A DNA stretch of 64,000 bases. Origin: Mycobacterium dioxanotrophicus. Lineage in GTDB: Bacteria; Actinomycetota; Actinomycetes; Mycobacteriales; Mycobacteriaceae. Of the stretch, positions 7,977 through 17,291 are shown piece after piece. The position numbers and the translations under genes are program-made. The stretch spans positions 1,054,001 through 1,118,000 of the forward strand of contig NZ_CP020809.1 in the NCBI RefSeq assembly GCF_002157835.1, in the 5' to 3' direction. Every line of letters begins with the position of its first letter. Position 1 is the first letter of the stretch. The notes below the pieces were generated by a model. The model was given only the letters and a program-made list of their open reading frames with translations, did no database searches and had not been told where the DNA came from.

Positions 7977-9328
7977 GCGTGTTGCTGTTCGGAGTTTCGC
8001 ACCGCAGCGCGCCGGTGTCCGTCCTGGAGCAATTGAGCACGGACGAGGCTGAGCAGGCCAAGATCATCGACCAGATCCTTCAGTCGTCGCTGGTGACCGA
8101 GGCCATGGTGCTCTCCACCTGTAACCGCGTCGAGGTCTATGCGGTGGTGGAGGCCTTCCACGGTGGTCTGTCGGTGATCGGTCAGGTGCTCTCCGAGCAT
8201 TCCGGGATGGGTCTCGGGGACCTCACCAAGTACGCCTATGTGCGCTACGCCGAGGCCGCCGTCGAGCATCTGTTCGCCGTGACCAGCGGCCTGGACTCGG
8301 CCGTCATCGGTGAACAGCAGGTGCTCGGCCAGGTACGCCGCGCGTATGCCTCTGCCGAGGCCAATCACACCGCAGGCCGCACGCTGCACGAGCTGGCGCA
8401 ACGGGCGCTGTCCGTCGGCAAGCGGGTGCATTCCGAGACCGGGATCGACGCCGCAGGCGCGTCGGTGGTCTCGGTGGCACTCGACATGGCCGAGACGAAA
8501 CTCGCAGGCGGATTGACGGGCCGCACCGCGGCCGTCGTCGGCGCCGGATCGATGGGTGCGCTGGCCGGCGCCCACCTGGTGCGCGCGGGCATCGACCGCG
8601 TGCACGTGGTCAACCGGTCGTTGCCGCGCGCCCAGCGGCTGGCCAAGAAACTGATCGAACAGGGTGTCCAGGCCCGTGCCTTCACCCTCGACCACGTGTC
8701 CGGGGCACTGGCCGACGTGGACGTCGTCATCAGCAGCACCGGCGCCGTGCGTCCGGTGGTGTCGCTGGCCGACGTGCACCACGCGCTCGCCCAGCGCAAT
8801 GCTGCGGGGCCCGAACACCAGCTGGTGATCTGTGACCTCGGCATGCCCCGCGACGTCGATCCCGCGGTCGCCGGGCTGCCCGGCGTCTGGGTGGTCGACA
8901 TGGACCGCATCCAGCGCGAACCCACCGCGCGGGCCGCGGCGACCGACGCCGACGCGGCCCGCAACATCGTCGCCACCGAGGTTGCCAACTACCTGGCCGG
9001 CCAGCGGATGGCCGAGGTCACCCCGACCGTCACGGCACTGCGGCAACGCGCCGCCGACGTGGTGGAGGCGGAGTTGCTGCGGCTGGACAACCGGCTGCCG
9101 GGCCTGGAGGCGGCTCACCGCGACGAGGTGGCCAAAACCGTGCGCCGCGTCGTCGACAAGCTGCTGCACGCCCCCACGGTGCGGGTCAAACAGCTGGCCA
9201 GCGCCCCCGGCGGAGACAGTTACGCCGAGGCGCTGCGTGAGCTCTTCGAGCTCGACCCGCAGGCTGTCGACGCCGTCGCAGCCAGTGAACTGCCCTTTAT
9301 GACAACAGAACTCGATAAGTCTGAGTAA
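7973..9328 (+). CDS. hemA: Glutamyl-tRNA reductase
   Basis: HemA reduces glutamyl-tRNA(Glu) to glutamate-1-semialdehyde with NADPH, the first committed step of C5-pathway tetrapyrrole synthesis. The 451-residue protein starts at GTG ([20 protein letters not shown]). The catalytic Cys lies in [14 protein letters not shown] (about residues 45-58). [19 protein letters not shown], the NADPH domain [12 protein letters not shown] near 188, [10 protein letters not shown] near 289, and the C-terminal dimerisation helices ending LRELFELD complete the family pattern. hemC follows after 3 bp. The start overlaps a possible leader ORF. Confidence 0.97.
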   Translation: MSVLLFGVSHRSAPVSVLEQLSTDEAEQAKIIDQILQSSLVTEAMVLSTCNRVEVYAVVEAFHGGLSVIGQVLSEHSGMGLGDLTKYAYVRYAEAAVEHLFAVTSGLDSAVIGEQQVLGQVRRAYASAEANHTAGRTLHELAQRALSVGKRVHSETGIDAAGASVVSVALDMAETKLAGGLTGRTAAVVGAGSMGALAGAHLVRAGIDRVHVVNRSLPRAQRLAKKLIEQGVQARAFTLDHVSGALADVDVVISSTGAVRPVVSLADVHHALAQRNAAGPEHQLVICDLGMPRDVDPAVAGLPGVWVVDMDRIQREPTARAAATDADAARNIVATEVANYLAGQRMAEVTPTVTALRQRAADVVEAELLRLDNRLPGLEAAHRDEVAKTVRRVVDKLLHAPTVRVKQLASAPGGDSYAEALRELFELDPQAVDAVAASELPFMTTELDKSE

Positions 9329-9331
9329 AGC

Positions 9332-10297
9332 TTGCCCATCTCTCCTGAAGCTCGCGACACAGTAATCCGGATCGGCACCCGCGGTAGCCTGCTGGCCACC
9401 ACCCAGGCCGGACACGTCAGAGACGCTCTACTGGCCGCAGGTCATCCCTGCGAGTTGGTGATCATCTCCACCGACGGGGACCGCTCCAGTGCCCCCATTG
9501 CCGAGATCGGCGTCGGCGTGTTCACCGCAGCACTGCGTGAAGCCATCCACGACGGCAGGGTCGACATGGCCGTCCACTCCTACAAAGATTTGCCGACCGC
9601 GGCCGACGAGCGTTTCGTCATTGCCGCGATACCGCCCCGTGAGGACCCCCGCGACGCGCTCGTGGCCCGCGACGGACTGGTGCTCGGAGAGTTGCCGGCC
9701 GGCTCGGTGATCGGCACCTCGAGCCCGCGGCGGGAGGCGCAGCTTAGAGCACTGGGTCTCGGTTTGGAAATCCGCCCCCTACGAGGCAACCTAGATACCA
9801 GGTTGAACAGGGTTACGAGCGGTGATCTCGACGGCATCGTGGTCGCCCGGGCGGGTCTCTCCCGCATCGGACGGCTAGGCGTTGTCACCGAGACGCTCGA
9901 GCCGGTGCAGATGTTGCCAGCGCCGGCTCAAGGTGCGCTTGCGGTGGAATGCCGCGCCGGCGACACCGAGCTGATCGCGGTGCTTGCGCAGTTGGATGAC
10001 GCCGACACGCGTGCCGCGGTCACCGCCGAACGGGTCCTGCTCGCCGAACTGGAGGCGGGTTGTTCCGCACCGGTGGGCGCGATCGCTGAGGTGGTCGAGT
10101 CGATCGATGAGGACGGCAATGTCTTCGAGGAGCTGTCGTTGCGCGGCTGCGTGGCGACGCTGGACGGATCCGACGTGATCCGTGCGTCCGGCATCGGGAC
10201 TCCGGAACGGGCCGCCGACCTCGGCGTCTCGGTGGCTACGGAGCTTTTCGAACTGGGGGCACGCGAGCTGTTGGTAGAGCGCGGGAGTGAAACATGA
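9332..10297 (+). CDS. hemC: Porphobilinogen deaminase (hydroxymethylbilane synthase)
   Basis: HemC joins four porphobilinogens into hydroxymethylbilane on a dipyrromethane cofactor. The 321-residue protein appears to start at TTG 9332 ([20 protein letters not shown]). Family blocks are [28 protein letters not shown] (residues 84-96), [12 protein letters not shown] and RGNLDTRL; the cofactor-binding Cys is in [11 protein letters not shown] near residue 247. hemD follows with a 4-bp ATGA overlap. Confidence 0.96.
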   Translation: MPISPEARDTVIRIGTRGSLLATTQAGHVRDALLAAGHPCELVIISTDGDRSSAPIAEIGVGVFTAALREAIHDGRVDMAVHSYKDLPTAADERFVIAAIPPREDPRDALVARDGLVLGELPAGSVIGTSSPRREAQLRALGLGLEIRPLRGNLDTRLNRVTSGDLDGIVVARAGLSRIGRLGVVTETLEPVQMLPAPAQGALAVECRAGDTELIAVLAQLDDADTRAAVTAERVLLAELEAGCSAPVGAIAEVVESIDEDGNVFEELSLRGCVATLDGSDVIRASGIGTPERAADLGVSVATELFELGARELLVERGSET

Positions 10298-11982
10298 CCA
10301 TGCGAGGCCGCAAGGCAAAGCCCGGCCGCATCACCTTCGTGGGTTCGGGCCCCGGGGATCCAGGTTTGTTGACGGCGCGGGCGCAGTCCGTGCTGGCGCA
10401 CGCCGAGATGGTCTTCACCGACCCCGATGTGCCCGAAGCCGTGCTGGCGATGGTCGGCACCGATCTGCCGCCGGCCTCCGGTCCGGCTCCGGCCGCACCG
10501 GCCAAATCCGCTGACGGTGCCGATGCTGACGCCGCGAGCGCCGACGCCGGCCAGGCTGACGCCGCATCGGCCGTCATCCCCGGCGGCCCCGAGATCCGGC
10601 CCGCCCTCGGCGACCCGGCCGAGGTGGCCAAGACGCTGGCCGCGGAGGCACGCCACGGGTTCGACGTGGTGCGACTCGTCGCGGGTGATCCGCTGTCGGT
10701 CGATGCTGTGATCACCGAGATCGGTGCGCTGGCCAAGACCCACCTGAACTTCGAGATCGTGCCGGGCCTGCCCGACACCACGGCGGTGCCGACCTACGCC
10801 GGCCTGCCGCTCGGCTCGTCGCACACCGTCGCCGATGTGCGTGGCGACGTCGACTGGGCCGCGCTGGCGGCCGCACCGGGCCCGCTGATCCTGCACGCGA
10901 CCACGTCGCACCTGCCGGACGCCGCCCGCACGCTGATCGAGTACGGCCTGGCCGATTCCACCCCCGCGGTGGTGACCGCCAACGGCACCACGTGCCAGCA
11001 GCGCTCGGTCGAGACGACCCTGGGCGGGCTGATCGACAAGGGCATGCTGGAAAAGCACGCCGCCTCGGACCCGGCCGGTCCGCTGGCAGGCCCGCTGGTG
11101 GTCACCATCGGCAAGACCGTCGCCAACCGGGCCAAGCTGAACTGGTGGGAGAGCCGCGCCCTGTACGGCTGGACCGTGCTGGTGCCGCGCACCAAGGACC
11201 AGGCCGGCGAGATGAGCGAGAAGCTGGTGGGCCACGGCGCCCTGCCGATCGAGGTGCCGACCATCGCGGTCGAGCCGCCACGCAGCCCCGCGCAGATGGA
11301 GCGTGCGGTCAAGGGTCTGGTCGACGGCCGGTTCCAGTGGGTCGTGTTCACCTCCACCAACGCGGTGCGTGCGGTGTGGGAGAAGTTCAGCGAGTTCGGC
11401 CTCGACGCCCGCGCGTTCTCCGGCGTGAAGATCGCCTGCGTCGGTCAGGCCACCGCGGACAAGGTGCGTGCGTTCGGTATCAACCCCGAGCTGGTGCCGT
11501 CGGGTGAGCAGTCCTCACTCGGCCTGCTCGACGAATTCCCGCCCTACGACGAGATTTTCGATCCGGTGAACCGCGTGCTGCTTCCGCGCGCCGACATCGC
11601 CACCGAGACGCTGGCCGAGGGGCTGCGCGAACGTGGCTGGGAGATCGAGGATGTCACCGCCTACCGCACGGTGCGCGCGGCCCCGCCGCCTGCGCACACC
11701 CGCGAGATGATCAAGACCGGCGGTTTCGACGCGGTCTGCTTCACCTCGAGCTCGACGGTGCGCAACTTGGTCGGTATCGCGGGCAAGCCGCACGCCCGCA
11801 CCATCGTCGCCTGCATCGGGCCGAAAACCGCTGAGACCGCCGCCGAATTCGGGTTGCGCGTGGACGTGCAGCCCGAGACCGCCGCGGTGGGACCGCTGGT
11901 CGAGGCGCTCGCCGAGCACGCCGCCCGGCTGCGTGCCGAGGGGGCGCTGCCCCCGCCGCGCAAGAAGAGCCGCCGGCGTTAG
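10294..11982 (+). CDS. hemD: Uroporphyrinogen-III synthase fused to a SUMT-like domain
   Basis: A 562-residue two-domain protein. The N-terminal half starts like a precorrin methyltransferase ([20 protein letters not shown]) but carries an Ala/Asp-rich insertion of about 30 residues near 65-95. The usual GDPFVFGRG motif reads GDPLSVDAV, and the proline loop reads [13 protein letters not shown]. The C-terminal half (from about 280) is a HemD domain: [46 protein letters not shown] and [14 protein letters not shown]. HemD cyclises hydroxymethylbilane to uroporphyrinogen III. The methyltransferase half may be inactive. The gene couples to hemC by ATGA and to hemB with no gap. Confidence 0.93.
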   Translation: MTMRGRKAKPGRITFVGSGPGDPGLLTARAQSVLAHAEMVFTDPDVPEAVLAMVGTDLPPASGPAPAAPAKSADGADADAASADAGQADAASAVIPGGPEIRPALGDPAEVAKTLAAEARHGFDVVRLVAGDPLSVDAVITEIGALAKTHLNFEIVPGLPDTTAVPTYAGLPLGSSHTVADVRGDVDWAALAAAPGPLILHATTSHLPDAARTLIEYGLADSTPAVVTANGTTCQQRSVETTLGGLIDKGMLEKHAASDPAGPLAGPLVVTIGKTVANRAKLNWWESRALYGWTVLVPRTKDQAGEMSEKLVGHGALPIEVPTIAVEPPRSPAQMERAVKGLVDGRFQWVVFTSTNAVRAVWEKFSEFGLDARAFSGVKIACVGQATADKVRAFGINPELVPSGEQSSLGLLDEFPPYDEIFDPVNRVLLPRADIATETLAEGLRERGWEIEDVTAYRTVRAAPPPAHTREMIKTGGFDAVCFTSSSTVRNLVGIAGKPHARTIVACIGPKTAETAAEFGLRVDVQPETAAVGPLVEALAEHAARLRAEGALPPPRKKSRRR

Positions 11983-12963
11983 ATGGGGTACCCCAGGCAC
12001 CGGCCCCGCAGGCTGCGCACCACGCCGGCGATGCGCCGGCTGGTGGCGCAAACCTCGCTGGAGCCAAGGCATTTGGTTCTGCCGATGTTCGTCGCCGACG
12101 GTCTTTCGGAGCCGCGGCCCATCTCGTCGATGCCGGGCGTGGTGCAGCACACCCGGGACTCGCTGCGCCGCGCCGCCGCCGCCGCGGTCGCCGCGGGCGT
12201 GGGTGGTCTGATGCTGTTCGGGGTACCGCGTGACGAGTCCAAGGATGCCGTCGGCTCGGTCGGCACCGATCCGGACGGCATCCTCAACGTCGCGTTGCGC
12301 GACCTCGCCAAGGATCTCGGCGACGCCACGGTGCTGATGGCCGATACCTGCCTCGACGAGTTCACCGATCACGGCCACTGCGGCGTGCTTGACTCCGCGG
12401 GCCGGGTGGACAATGACGCCACCAACCTCCGGTATGTGGAACTTGCTGTGGCGCAAGCTAATTCGGGTGCGCAGGTGGTGGGGCCGAGCGGCATGATGGA
12501 CGGGCAGGTGGCCGCGATCCGCGACGGACTCGACGCGGCGGGGCACACAGATGTCGCGATCCTGGCCTATGCGGCGAAGTTCGCCTCGGCGTTCTACGGC
12601 CCGTTCCGCGAGGCGGTGTCCTCCAGCCTCAGCGGCGATCGCCGTACCTACCAACAGGATTCGGGCAACATCCGCGAAGCTGTGCACGAGATCGAGCTCG
12701 ACATCGACGAGGGCGCCGACATGGTGATGGTCAAGCCCGCGATGAGCTACCTCGACGTGGTCCGCGCGGCCGCCGACATCTCGCCGGTGCCCGTTGCGGC
12801 CTATCAGATCTCCGGCGAGTACGCGATGATCAGTGCCGCGGCCGCCAACGGCTGGATCGACCTGGAGGCCGCCGCGCTGGAATCGCTGGTCGGCATCCGG
12901 CGCGCCGGTGCGGACATCGTGCTCACCTACTGGGCGGCCGACGTGGCCGGATGGCTGGCCTGA
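11983..12963 (+). CDS. hemB: Delta-aminolevulinic acid dehydratase (porphobilinogen synthase)
   Basis: HemB condenses two 5-aminolevulinates to porphobilinogen. The 326-residue protein begins directly after the hemD stop. Typical blocks are LVLPMFVADGLSEPRPISSM near residue 28, VLMADTCLDEFTDHGHCGVL near 116 (metal-site Cys and catalytic region), ILAYAAKFASAFYGPFREA near 193 with the first active-site Lys, and MVKPAMSYLDVV near 248 with the Schiff-base Lys. PVAAYQISGEYAM follows. It is the last gene of the hemA-hemC-hemD-hemB block; hemL lies 26.5 kb away. Confidence 0.96.
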   Translation: MGYPRHRPRRLRTTPAMRRLVAQTSLEPRHLVLPMFVADGLSEPRPISSMPGVVQHTRDSLRRAAAAAVAAGVGGLMLFGVPRDESKDAVGSVGTDPDGILNVALRDLAKDLGDATVLMADTCLDEFTDHGHCGVLDSAGRVDNDATNLRYVELAVAQANSGAQVVGPSGMMDGQVAAIRDGLDAAGHTDVAILAYAAKFASAFYGPFREAVSSSLSGDRRTYQQDSGNIREAVHEIELDIDEGADMVMVKPAMSYLDVVRAAADISPVPVAAYQISGEYAMISAAAANGWIDLEAAALESLVGIRRAGADIVLTYWAADVAGWLA

Positions 12964-12989
12964 CCCGCGACCCTCTAGGCTTCCCGGCA

Positions 12990-13393
12990 ATGCCTGCACC
13001 GTCGTCGCCGTCCGAAAAGCAGCCGTCGCCGCGGTCGCTGCGCGCCACCATCGCCTTCAGTTGCTGGTTGGCCGCGTCCGTGTTGTTGATCGTCGGTGGC
13101 CTGATCGCCGCGACGGTGTCCTGGCCCGGCACCGTCAACACCCTGTACCGCGGTTCGGGGTGCTGACCGTGATCGTGGGGGTCGTGATGGCGTTCCTGGC
13201 CGGTCGCAGCCGCGGCGGTGACCCGAGATTTCGCCGGGCCGCGATGGCGTTGGCGCTCGCCGCTGCCGTGCTGATCGCCATAGCGGCGGCGTTCAGCCTC
13301 GTTCCGGTGCACATGCTGACGCTGGCCGGGGTGATCCTGTTGATCGCCGGGACCGTGCTGAACGCACAGATCGCCAGGGGGGCCGGTGACTGA
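12990..13393 (+). pseudogene. Small membrane protein gene with an apparent one-base frameshift
   Basis: Frame 1 starts at ATG 12990 (MPAPSSPSEKQPSPR), has a hydrophobic segment WLAASVLLIVGGLIAATVSW, and runs LYRGSGC into a stop at 13164-13166. The neighbouring frame continues naturally as GVLTVIVGVVMAFLAGRSRGG, followed by two more hydrophobic helices and ending QIARGAGD at 13391-13393. Adding one G to the four-G run at 13157-13160 would join them as LYRGSGVLTVIV. So this is either a disrupted gene or a sequencing error in a homopolymer. The joined protein would be about 134 residues with four membrane helices. I do not recognise its family. Confidence 0.7.
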
Positions 13394-13859
13394 CGAATCC
13401 ACGCCGCAGCGGTTGTTCTACGAACCGGGCGGCAGGTGGCTGTGGTTACTGCTCGGGCCGTTCGCCGGCATCGGCATGGCGCTGCTGCAGATGACCGGCG
13501 GCTACGGACGTGACCCGTGGATCCCGCTGCTGTTCCTGGTCCTGGTGTCGGGTTTCGTCGCCATCCAGATCAAGGCCGCCAGGATTCACACCTCGGTGGA
13601 GCTGACGAGGGACACGCTGCGGCAGGGCACCGAGAAGCTCGACCTGGACGATGTCGTCAAGCTCTATCCCGAGGCCAGCGGCGCCGACATGCCGAGATGG
13701 CAGTCCGCCCGGGCGCTCGGTGAGCTGACCGGGGTGCCCCGCGGCCGGACCGGTATCGGCCTCAAACTCAAGGGCGACCGCACCGTGCAGGCGTGGGCCC
13801 GCAGGCATCGGCAGCTGCGCGAGCAGTTGGATGCGTTGATCGAGGAGCGCACACCATGA
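13386..13859 (+). CDS. Conserved membrane-anchored protein downstream of hemB (Rv0513-like position)
   Basis: A 157-residue protein starting at GTG (MTDESTPQRLFYEPGGRWLW). Two membrane helices (WLWLLLGPFAGIGMALLQM and IPLLFLVLVSGFVAIQI) form the first 60 residues. A cytoplasmic domain follows with RIHTSVELTRDTLRQG, LTGVPRGRTGIGLKL and RTVQAWARRHRQLREQL. This membrane-plus-PH-like layout is common in actinobacterial DUF3093-type proteins; the family assignment is tentative. The start overlaps the upstream frame by 8 bp, and the stop couples to the next gene by ATGA. Confidence 0.75.
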   Translation: MTDESTPQRLFYEPGGRWLWLLLGPFAGIGMALLQMTGGYGRDPWIPLLFLVLVSGFVAIQIKAARIHTSVELTRDTLRQGTEKLDLDDVVKLYPEASGADMPRWQSARALGELTGVPRGRTGIGLKLKGDRTVQAWARRHRQLREQLDALIEERTP

Positions 13860-14086
13860 AGATCCGTGCCGTGATCGAGCTGGTGCTGGCCGTCTGCGCG
13901 GCTGCGGGGTGTGTGGTGAGCTGGCTGGCCGCCAGTACCACCGTGGACGTCGCGCCGATCCTGCCCGGTGAACCGTCGACCACGTCGGTCGTGCATTCCG
14001 CCCCGTTGCTGGTGCTGTCGTTGCTGCTGGCGACCGTCGCCGGGGTGCTCGCCGTGCTGGGCATCGCGCGGTTGCGCCGCGGCTAA
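13856..14086 (+). CDS. Small two-helix membrane protein (Rv0514-like position)
   Basis: A 76-residue protein from ATG 13856, overlapping the previous stop as ATGA. Helix one is VIELVLAVCAAAGCVVSWLA and helix two is APLLVLSLLLATVAGVLAVL, separated by a Thr/Pro/Ser loop likely outside the cell. The C-terminus is LRRG. A longer in-frame start at 13793 would lie inside the upstream gene and is unlikely. The TAA stop overlaps by three bases the stop of the convergent FAD oxidoreductase. Function unknown. Confidence 0.75.
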   Translation: MKIRAVIELVLAVCAAAGCVVSWLAASTTVDVAPILPGEPSTTSVVHSAPLLVLSLLLATVAGVLAVLGIARLRRG

Positions 14087-16893
14087 CGCTGCGGGTCGAG
14101 CCAGTCCGGCTCGGTGATCTCCGGATACGCCGACGGCGCTGCCCCAGGTTCGGGCGTCCTGGCGTAGAGCGAGCGGGGCGCAGGCGTGGACGGCGGCGCA
14201 TTCTCGGTCTCGGTGAACCGGCGATGAGCCGAACCTGCCGGTTGTCGCGGTGGCGGTGGTGGGGAGGCCGGCTCCTGCTTGGGCCGGTCCGGCTGCGGTT
14301 CGCGCCGCGGCCGAGCCCCCGCGGTGGTCTGGATTCCGTAGTCGTCGGCGGGTGCGATGACCTCCTCCCCGGGATAAGGCGGCCGGCCCGGCGGTCCGTC
14401 GCCCTCACTGGGTCGGCCCGTCGCCTCGCCCACGGTCTGCTCCAGGTAGTGCCGCCACGCCTGCAGATAGGTGAGCAGCTGCTCGGCGTAGTCGGTGGGC
14501 GCGGTCGTCACCGGGGTGCCCGGCGGGGTCAGCAGTGCACCACCCAGGCCCCCGAGCCCCGCCTGCTGCAGGTACTGCCGCCAGGACTGCAGGTAGGTCA
14601 GCAGCTGCAGGCCGGGTTCGGGCGGCATGATCGGCTGGGTCATGGATAGGCCTCCTCCGGCGGTGAGCAGCAGCGGGGCCGCGGTGTCCAGTGGGTGGGG
14701 CAGCGCCTCCCGGCAGTACTGGCCGTCGAGCGTGCGCAGGGGACGGGCGTCGGCGGGTTCGCGGTTCTCGATGTCGAAGACGTAGCAGTAGTCCCCGGCC
14801 GGGGACGGCATCCGAACGGGGCTGGAGTAGCCCTGGTCGAGGAAGTCGTAGGGGAAGCGCCAGTCCAGCGTGGTGTTCTCGCGGTGATCGGTGCCTCCCG
14901 AGGCCACCCAGATGTAGTGGTCCAGGATCGCGTTGACCGCATGGCGGGCCGATTCGCAGGCCGCCTCCATCGACGTCATGCGGGTGAACGTCTTGGTCCA
15001 GGTGCCCGCGAACACCACCGAGTTGTGGTGCACCTGGTAGCCGCCGTGCCGGGCCTGCCAGACGTTGCGCTGCCGCAGGTCCTGCAGCCAGGTCTCCTCG
15101 GTCGGCCGGGTGCCCCAGGATCCGCCGTGTGGATTCCACGGGTCCGGGCCGGGCCGGTTCTCCCAGTCGCCGACGATCGGGACCAGGTAGGGCGTCTCGT
15201 TGCGGACGGCCTTGCCGTGCCCCTGGCCGGGGCCGTCGCCCATGACCAGCCCCCGGTCGAGCGCATACCAGGTGGGCCACGGCATGAGCGCTTCGGCGAC
15301 GTTGTCGACGTCGCTGGTCAGGGCCCACACGATCTGGCGCCACACCTCGGTGGCGATCTCGTCGGCCGTGCAGTCGCGGGCCGCCTTGCCGCGCCCGGAC
15401 TCGTCGAGCAGGTACCGCGAGGGCGTGTTGAAGTCGCCGATGTCGACCGACAGCACCGAGACGTGGCCGTCGCGGGCCAGGGTCGGACGGCGTTCCCACA
15501 GCCCGTGCTGGTTGATCGACGACAGCGCCCACTCGGTGCCCGAGTAGTACATGTGGCCGCGCAGCAGCTGGAATTCGGTGTCGAAGTAGTACTGGATGCC
15601 GCCGAGTGTCTGGAACCGGTCCCACGGCACCCGACCCATCTCGTCCATGGCGTACGGGTCGCGCCGGGTCTGCGGGCGGGTGTGGCCCGGTTCCAGAGGG
15701 CCGTCGTTCGGCGGGGCCGATGTGGTGAACCCGTCGAGCTCGGCCACGGTGCCGCCCGTGCCCGCCGCGCGCAACGCCGCGGTGATCTGTTCGGCCGCCG
15801 GGGCGTCGACCGCGACGACGGTGTAGTCGGGGGTGAGCCGGGTGCCGTCGGCCAGCGTCACCTGCACCCGCGGCCGCAGGTGCGGCTGCTGTCCCGGATC
15901 CGACGCGGGCGGTTCGAGGCGGCCCGCGCCGGCCCGGACGAAGCGGACGCCGAGCTCGACGAGGTGGCGGTGCCAATGGTCGAACCACGATTCGGTGGTG
16001 GGGCCGTTGAGCACCCCGTCGGCCTTGTTGTCGCGGCGGTCCATCTGCAGTTGCAGTTGCAGGTAGGTGGTCAGGTTGGTGCGGGCGTCGCCCCAGCGGG
16101 TGTCGAAGGCGGCCAGGACGCGGGGCATCTCCAGCAGCAGGGAGTCGAACCGCGGCGAGTAGGCGAACCGGGGCTGTTCGGCCGTGTCGTCGCGGCCGAC
16201 GAAGAAGTCGTAGGCCGACAGGTTCTGCAGTTCGCTGGCCCGGCGCAGCGGGCTCGTGACGAGGTAACGCAGGAGCCTGCTGACGAACCGGTCGATGTCC
16301 GACGCCGTGAAACCCAGCTGGGTCAACTGGCCGGCGATGGTGAGGAATTCAGCCGGGGTGCGCGGCGCTTCGCGCGGGAAGACCAGCGACGGCTTGCCGT
16401 CCACGGTGGTGCCCTGGGTGACCACGCGCCGGACGTTGTCCATGATGGTCCGGGCGGTGGGCACCCAGTCGACTGTGCCGCCGGGGCCGTCGATGCGCTG
16501 GTAGACGGGGATCCGTTGGAACAGATCCCAGGTGTGCAGGTAGTACGCGGGGAAGAAGCGGAAGCCGTGCTCACCGGCGACGGCCCGCGCGGGTGGACGC
16601 GGGTCGCCGCGGCGGCCGGGGAAGGGCCGCAGCTCGGCGGCGCTGCCGTCGTGCGTGCCCACGGTCGAGTACTGCGAGGCGGCCAGCCCGCCGAGCTTGA
16701 CGGGCGGGTAGGTGTCGGCTGGTGCCGTGCCGAGTCCGGCGCGTTCGTCGACGTGGGGCTCGTACACCGTGACGTCGAAACCGCGCTGCGCCAGTTCGTG
16801 CGCGGCGGTCAGGCCCGCGATGCCTGCGCCCAAGACCGCGACCGTCGGGCGACGTGGGCACGACGCGGGTGTGGTGATGACCTCGCTCGTCAC
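14083..16893 (-). CDS. FAD-dependent oxidoreductase (phytoene desaturase/HpnE-like) with repeat-bearing disordered tail
   Basis: A 936-residue protein starting at GTG, overlapping the upstream stop as GTGA. The FAD-binding motif is VAVLGAGIAGLTAAHELAQR (residues 19-38), then VTVYEPH. The body to about 745 resembles amine-oxidase/phytoene-desaturase-type flavoproteins, with GEHGFRFFPAYYLHTWDLFQ near 110 and HNSVVFAGTWTKTF in the C-terminal FAD region. From about 749 the tail is Pro-rich and disordered, but holds two near-identical 15-residue amphipathic segments: LLTYLQSWRQYLQQA (764-778) and LLTYLQAWRHYLEQT (806-820). It ends EITEPDWLDPQR. Context suggests oxidation of a polyprenyl or carotenoid-like substrate; the tail could tether it to the shell-like protein. 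Confidence 0.82.
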   Translation of the reverse strand: MTSEVITTPASCPRRPTVAVLGAGIAGLTAAHELAQRGFDVTVYEPHVDERAGLGTAPADTYPPVKLGGLAASQYSTVGTHDGSAAELRPFPGRRGDPRPPARAVAGEHGFRFFPAYYLHTWDLFQRIPVYQRIDGPGGTVDWVPTARTIMDNVRRVVTQGTTVDGKPSLVFPREAPRTPAEFLTIAGQLTQLGFTASDIDRFVSRLLRYLVTSPLRRASELQNLSAYDFFVGRDDTAEQPRFAYSPRFDSLLLEMPRVLAAFDTRWGDARTNLTTYLQLQLQMDRRDNKADGVLNGPTTESWFDHWHRHLVELGVRFVRAGAGRLEPPASDPGQQPHLRPRVQVTLADGTRLTPDYTVVAVDAPAAEQITAALRAAGTGGTVAELDGFTTSAPPNDGPLEPGHTRPQTRRDPYAMDEMGRVPWDRFQTLGGIQYYFDTEFQLLRGHMYYSGTEWALSSINQHGLWERRPTLARDGHVSVLSVDIGDFNTPSRYLLDESGRGKAARDCTADEIATEVWRQIVWALTSDVDNVAEALMPWPTWYALDRGLVMGDGPGQGHGKAVRNETPYLVPIVGDWENRPGPDPWNPHGGSWGTRPTEETWLQDLRQRNVWQARHGGYQVHHNSVVFAGTWTKTFTRMTSMEAACESARHAVNAILDHYIWVASGGTDHRENTTLDWRFPYDFLDQGYSSPVRMPSPAGDYCYVFDIENREPADARPLRTLDGQYCREALPHPLDTAAPLLLTAGGGLSMTQPIMPPEPGLQLLTYLQSWRQYLQQAGLGGLGGALLTPPGTPVTTAPTDYAEQLLTYLQAWRHYLEQTVGEATGRPSEGDGPPGRPPYPGEEVIAPADDYGIQTTAGARPRREPQPDRPKQEPASPPPPPRQPAGSAHRRFTETENAPPSTPAPRSLYARTPEPGAAPSAYPEITEPDWLDPQR

Positions 16894-17291
16894 GGCACCG
16901 CCTCCCTCAGCGCGGAGAGCAGCCCCGGCAGTGCCGGTGCCCGGACGGCGGCGTGCACGTAGGCCAGCAGGGTGTCGTGCACCTGCAGGATGTCGTCGAG
17001 CGAGCCGTCGACGGTCACCGTGCCCGCCTGCACGGCGTCGTGCAGCCCGATGCGGGCGTCGAGCACGTCGAGGATCGCGCCGCGCGACGTGGTGATCCGC
17101 GGGCCGCCGGACACCGGGCCGTCGGCCACCTCGAGGCGGGGCCCACCGCGCAGCACGAACTGTTCGCCGTCGACGTCGAGTGCGACCACCAGCGCCCCGA
17201 GCCGGTCGAGCACCAGGCGGTAGCTCTCGGGTACCTCGTCCGCGAGATGCCCGACCGACCGGCGCAGCAGCGCCGCCACCGGCTCAGCCAT
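16890..17291 (-). CDS. SCP2-like lipid-binding domain protein
   Basis: A 133-residue protein (MAEPVAALLRRSVGHLADEV). The middle reads VVALDVDGEQFVLRGGPRLEV, RITTSRGAILDVLDARIGLHDAV and GTVTVDGSLDDILQVHDTL. This order of strand, long helix and strand ending in a VDGSLDDIL segment is the pattern of SCP2/sterol-transfer-like domains in bacterial operons. It could hold or present a hydrophobic substrate for the adjacent enzymes. It overlaps the CrtC-like stop by 8 bp and the oxidoreductase start by 4 bp. The assignment is by eye. Confidence 0.65.
   Translation of the reverse strand: MAEPVAALLRRSVGHLADEVPESYRLVLDRLGALVVALDVDGEQFVLRGGPRLEVADGPVSGGPRITTSRGAILDVLDARIGLHDAVQAGTVTVDGSLDDILQVHDTLLAYVHAAVRAPALPGLLSALREAVP

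Noticed and set aside
7556..9415. 619-codon open frame on the minus strand
   Set aside because: Antisense to hemA and the glutaredoxin-like gene; repetitive low-complexity translation typical of codon-position shadowing.
11515..12999. 494-codon open frame on the minus strand
   Set aside because: Antisense to hemD and hemB, both with strong family evidence.
14695..16962. 755-codon open frame on the plus strand
   Set aside because: It is antisense to the FAD oxidoreductase, whose protein has clear motifs; the plus-strand translation has no family sequence. Long antisense frames are expected at this GC content.
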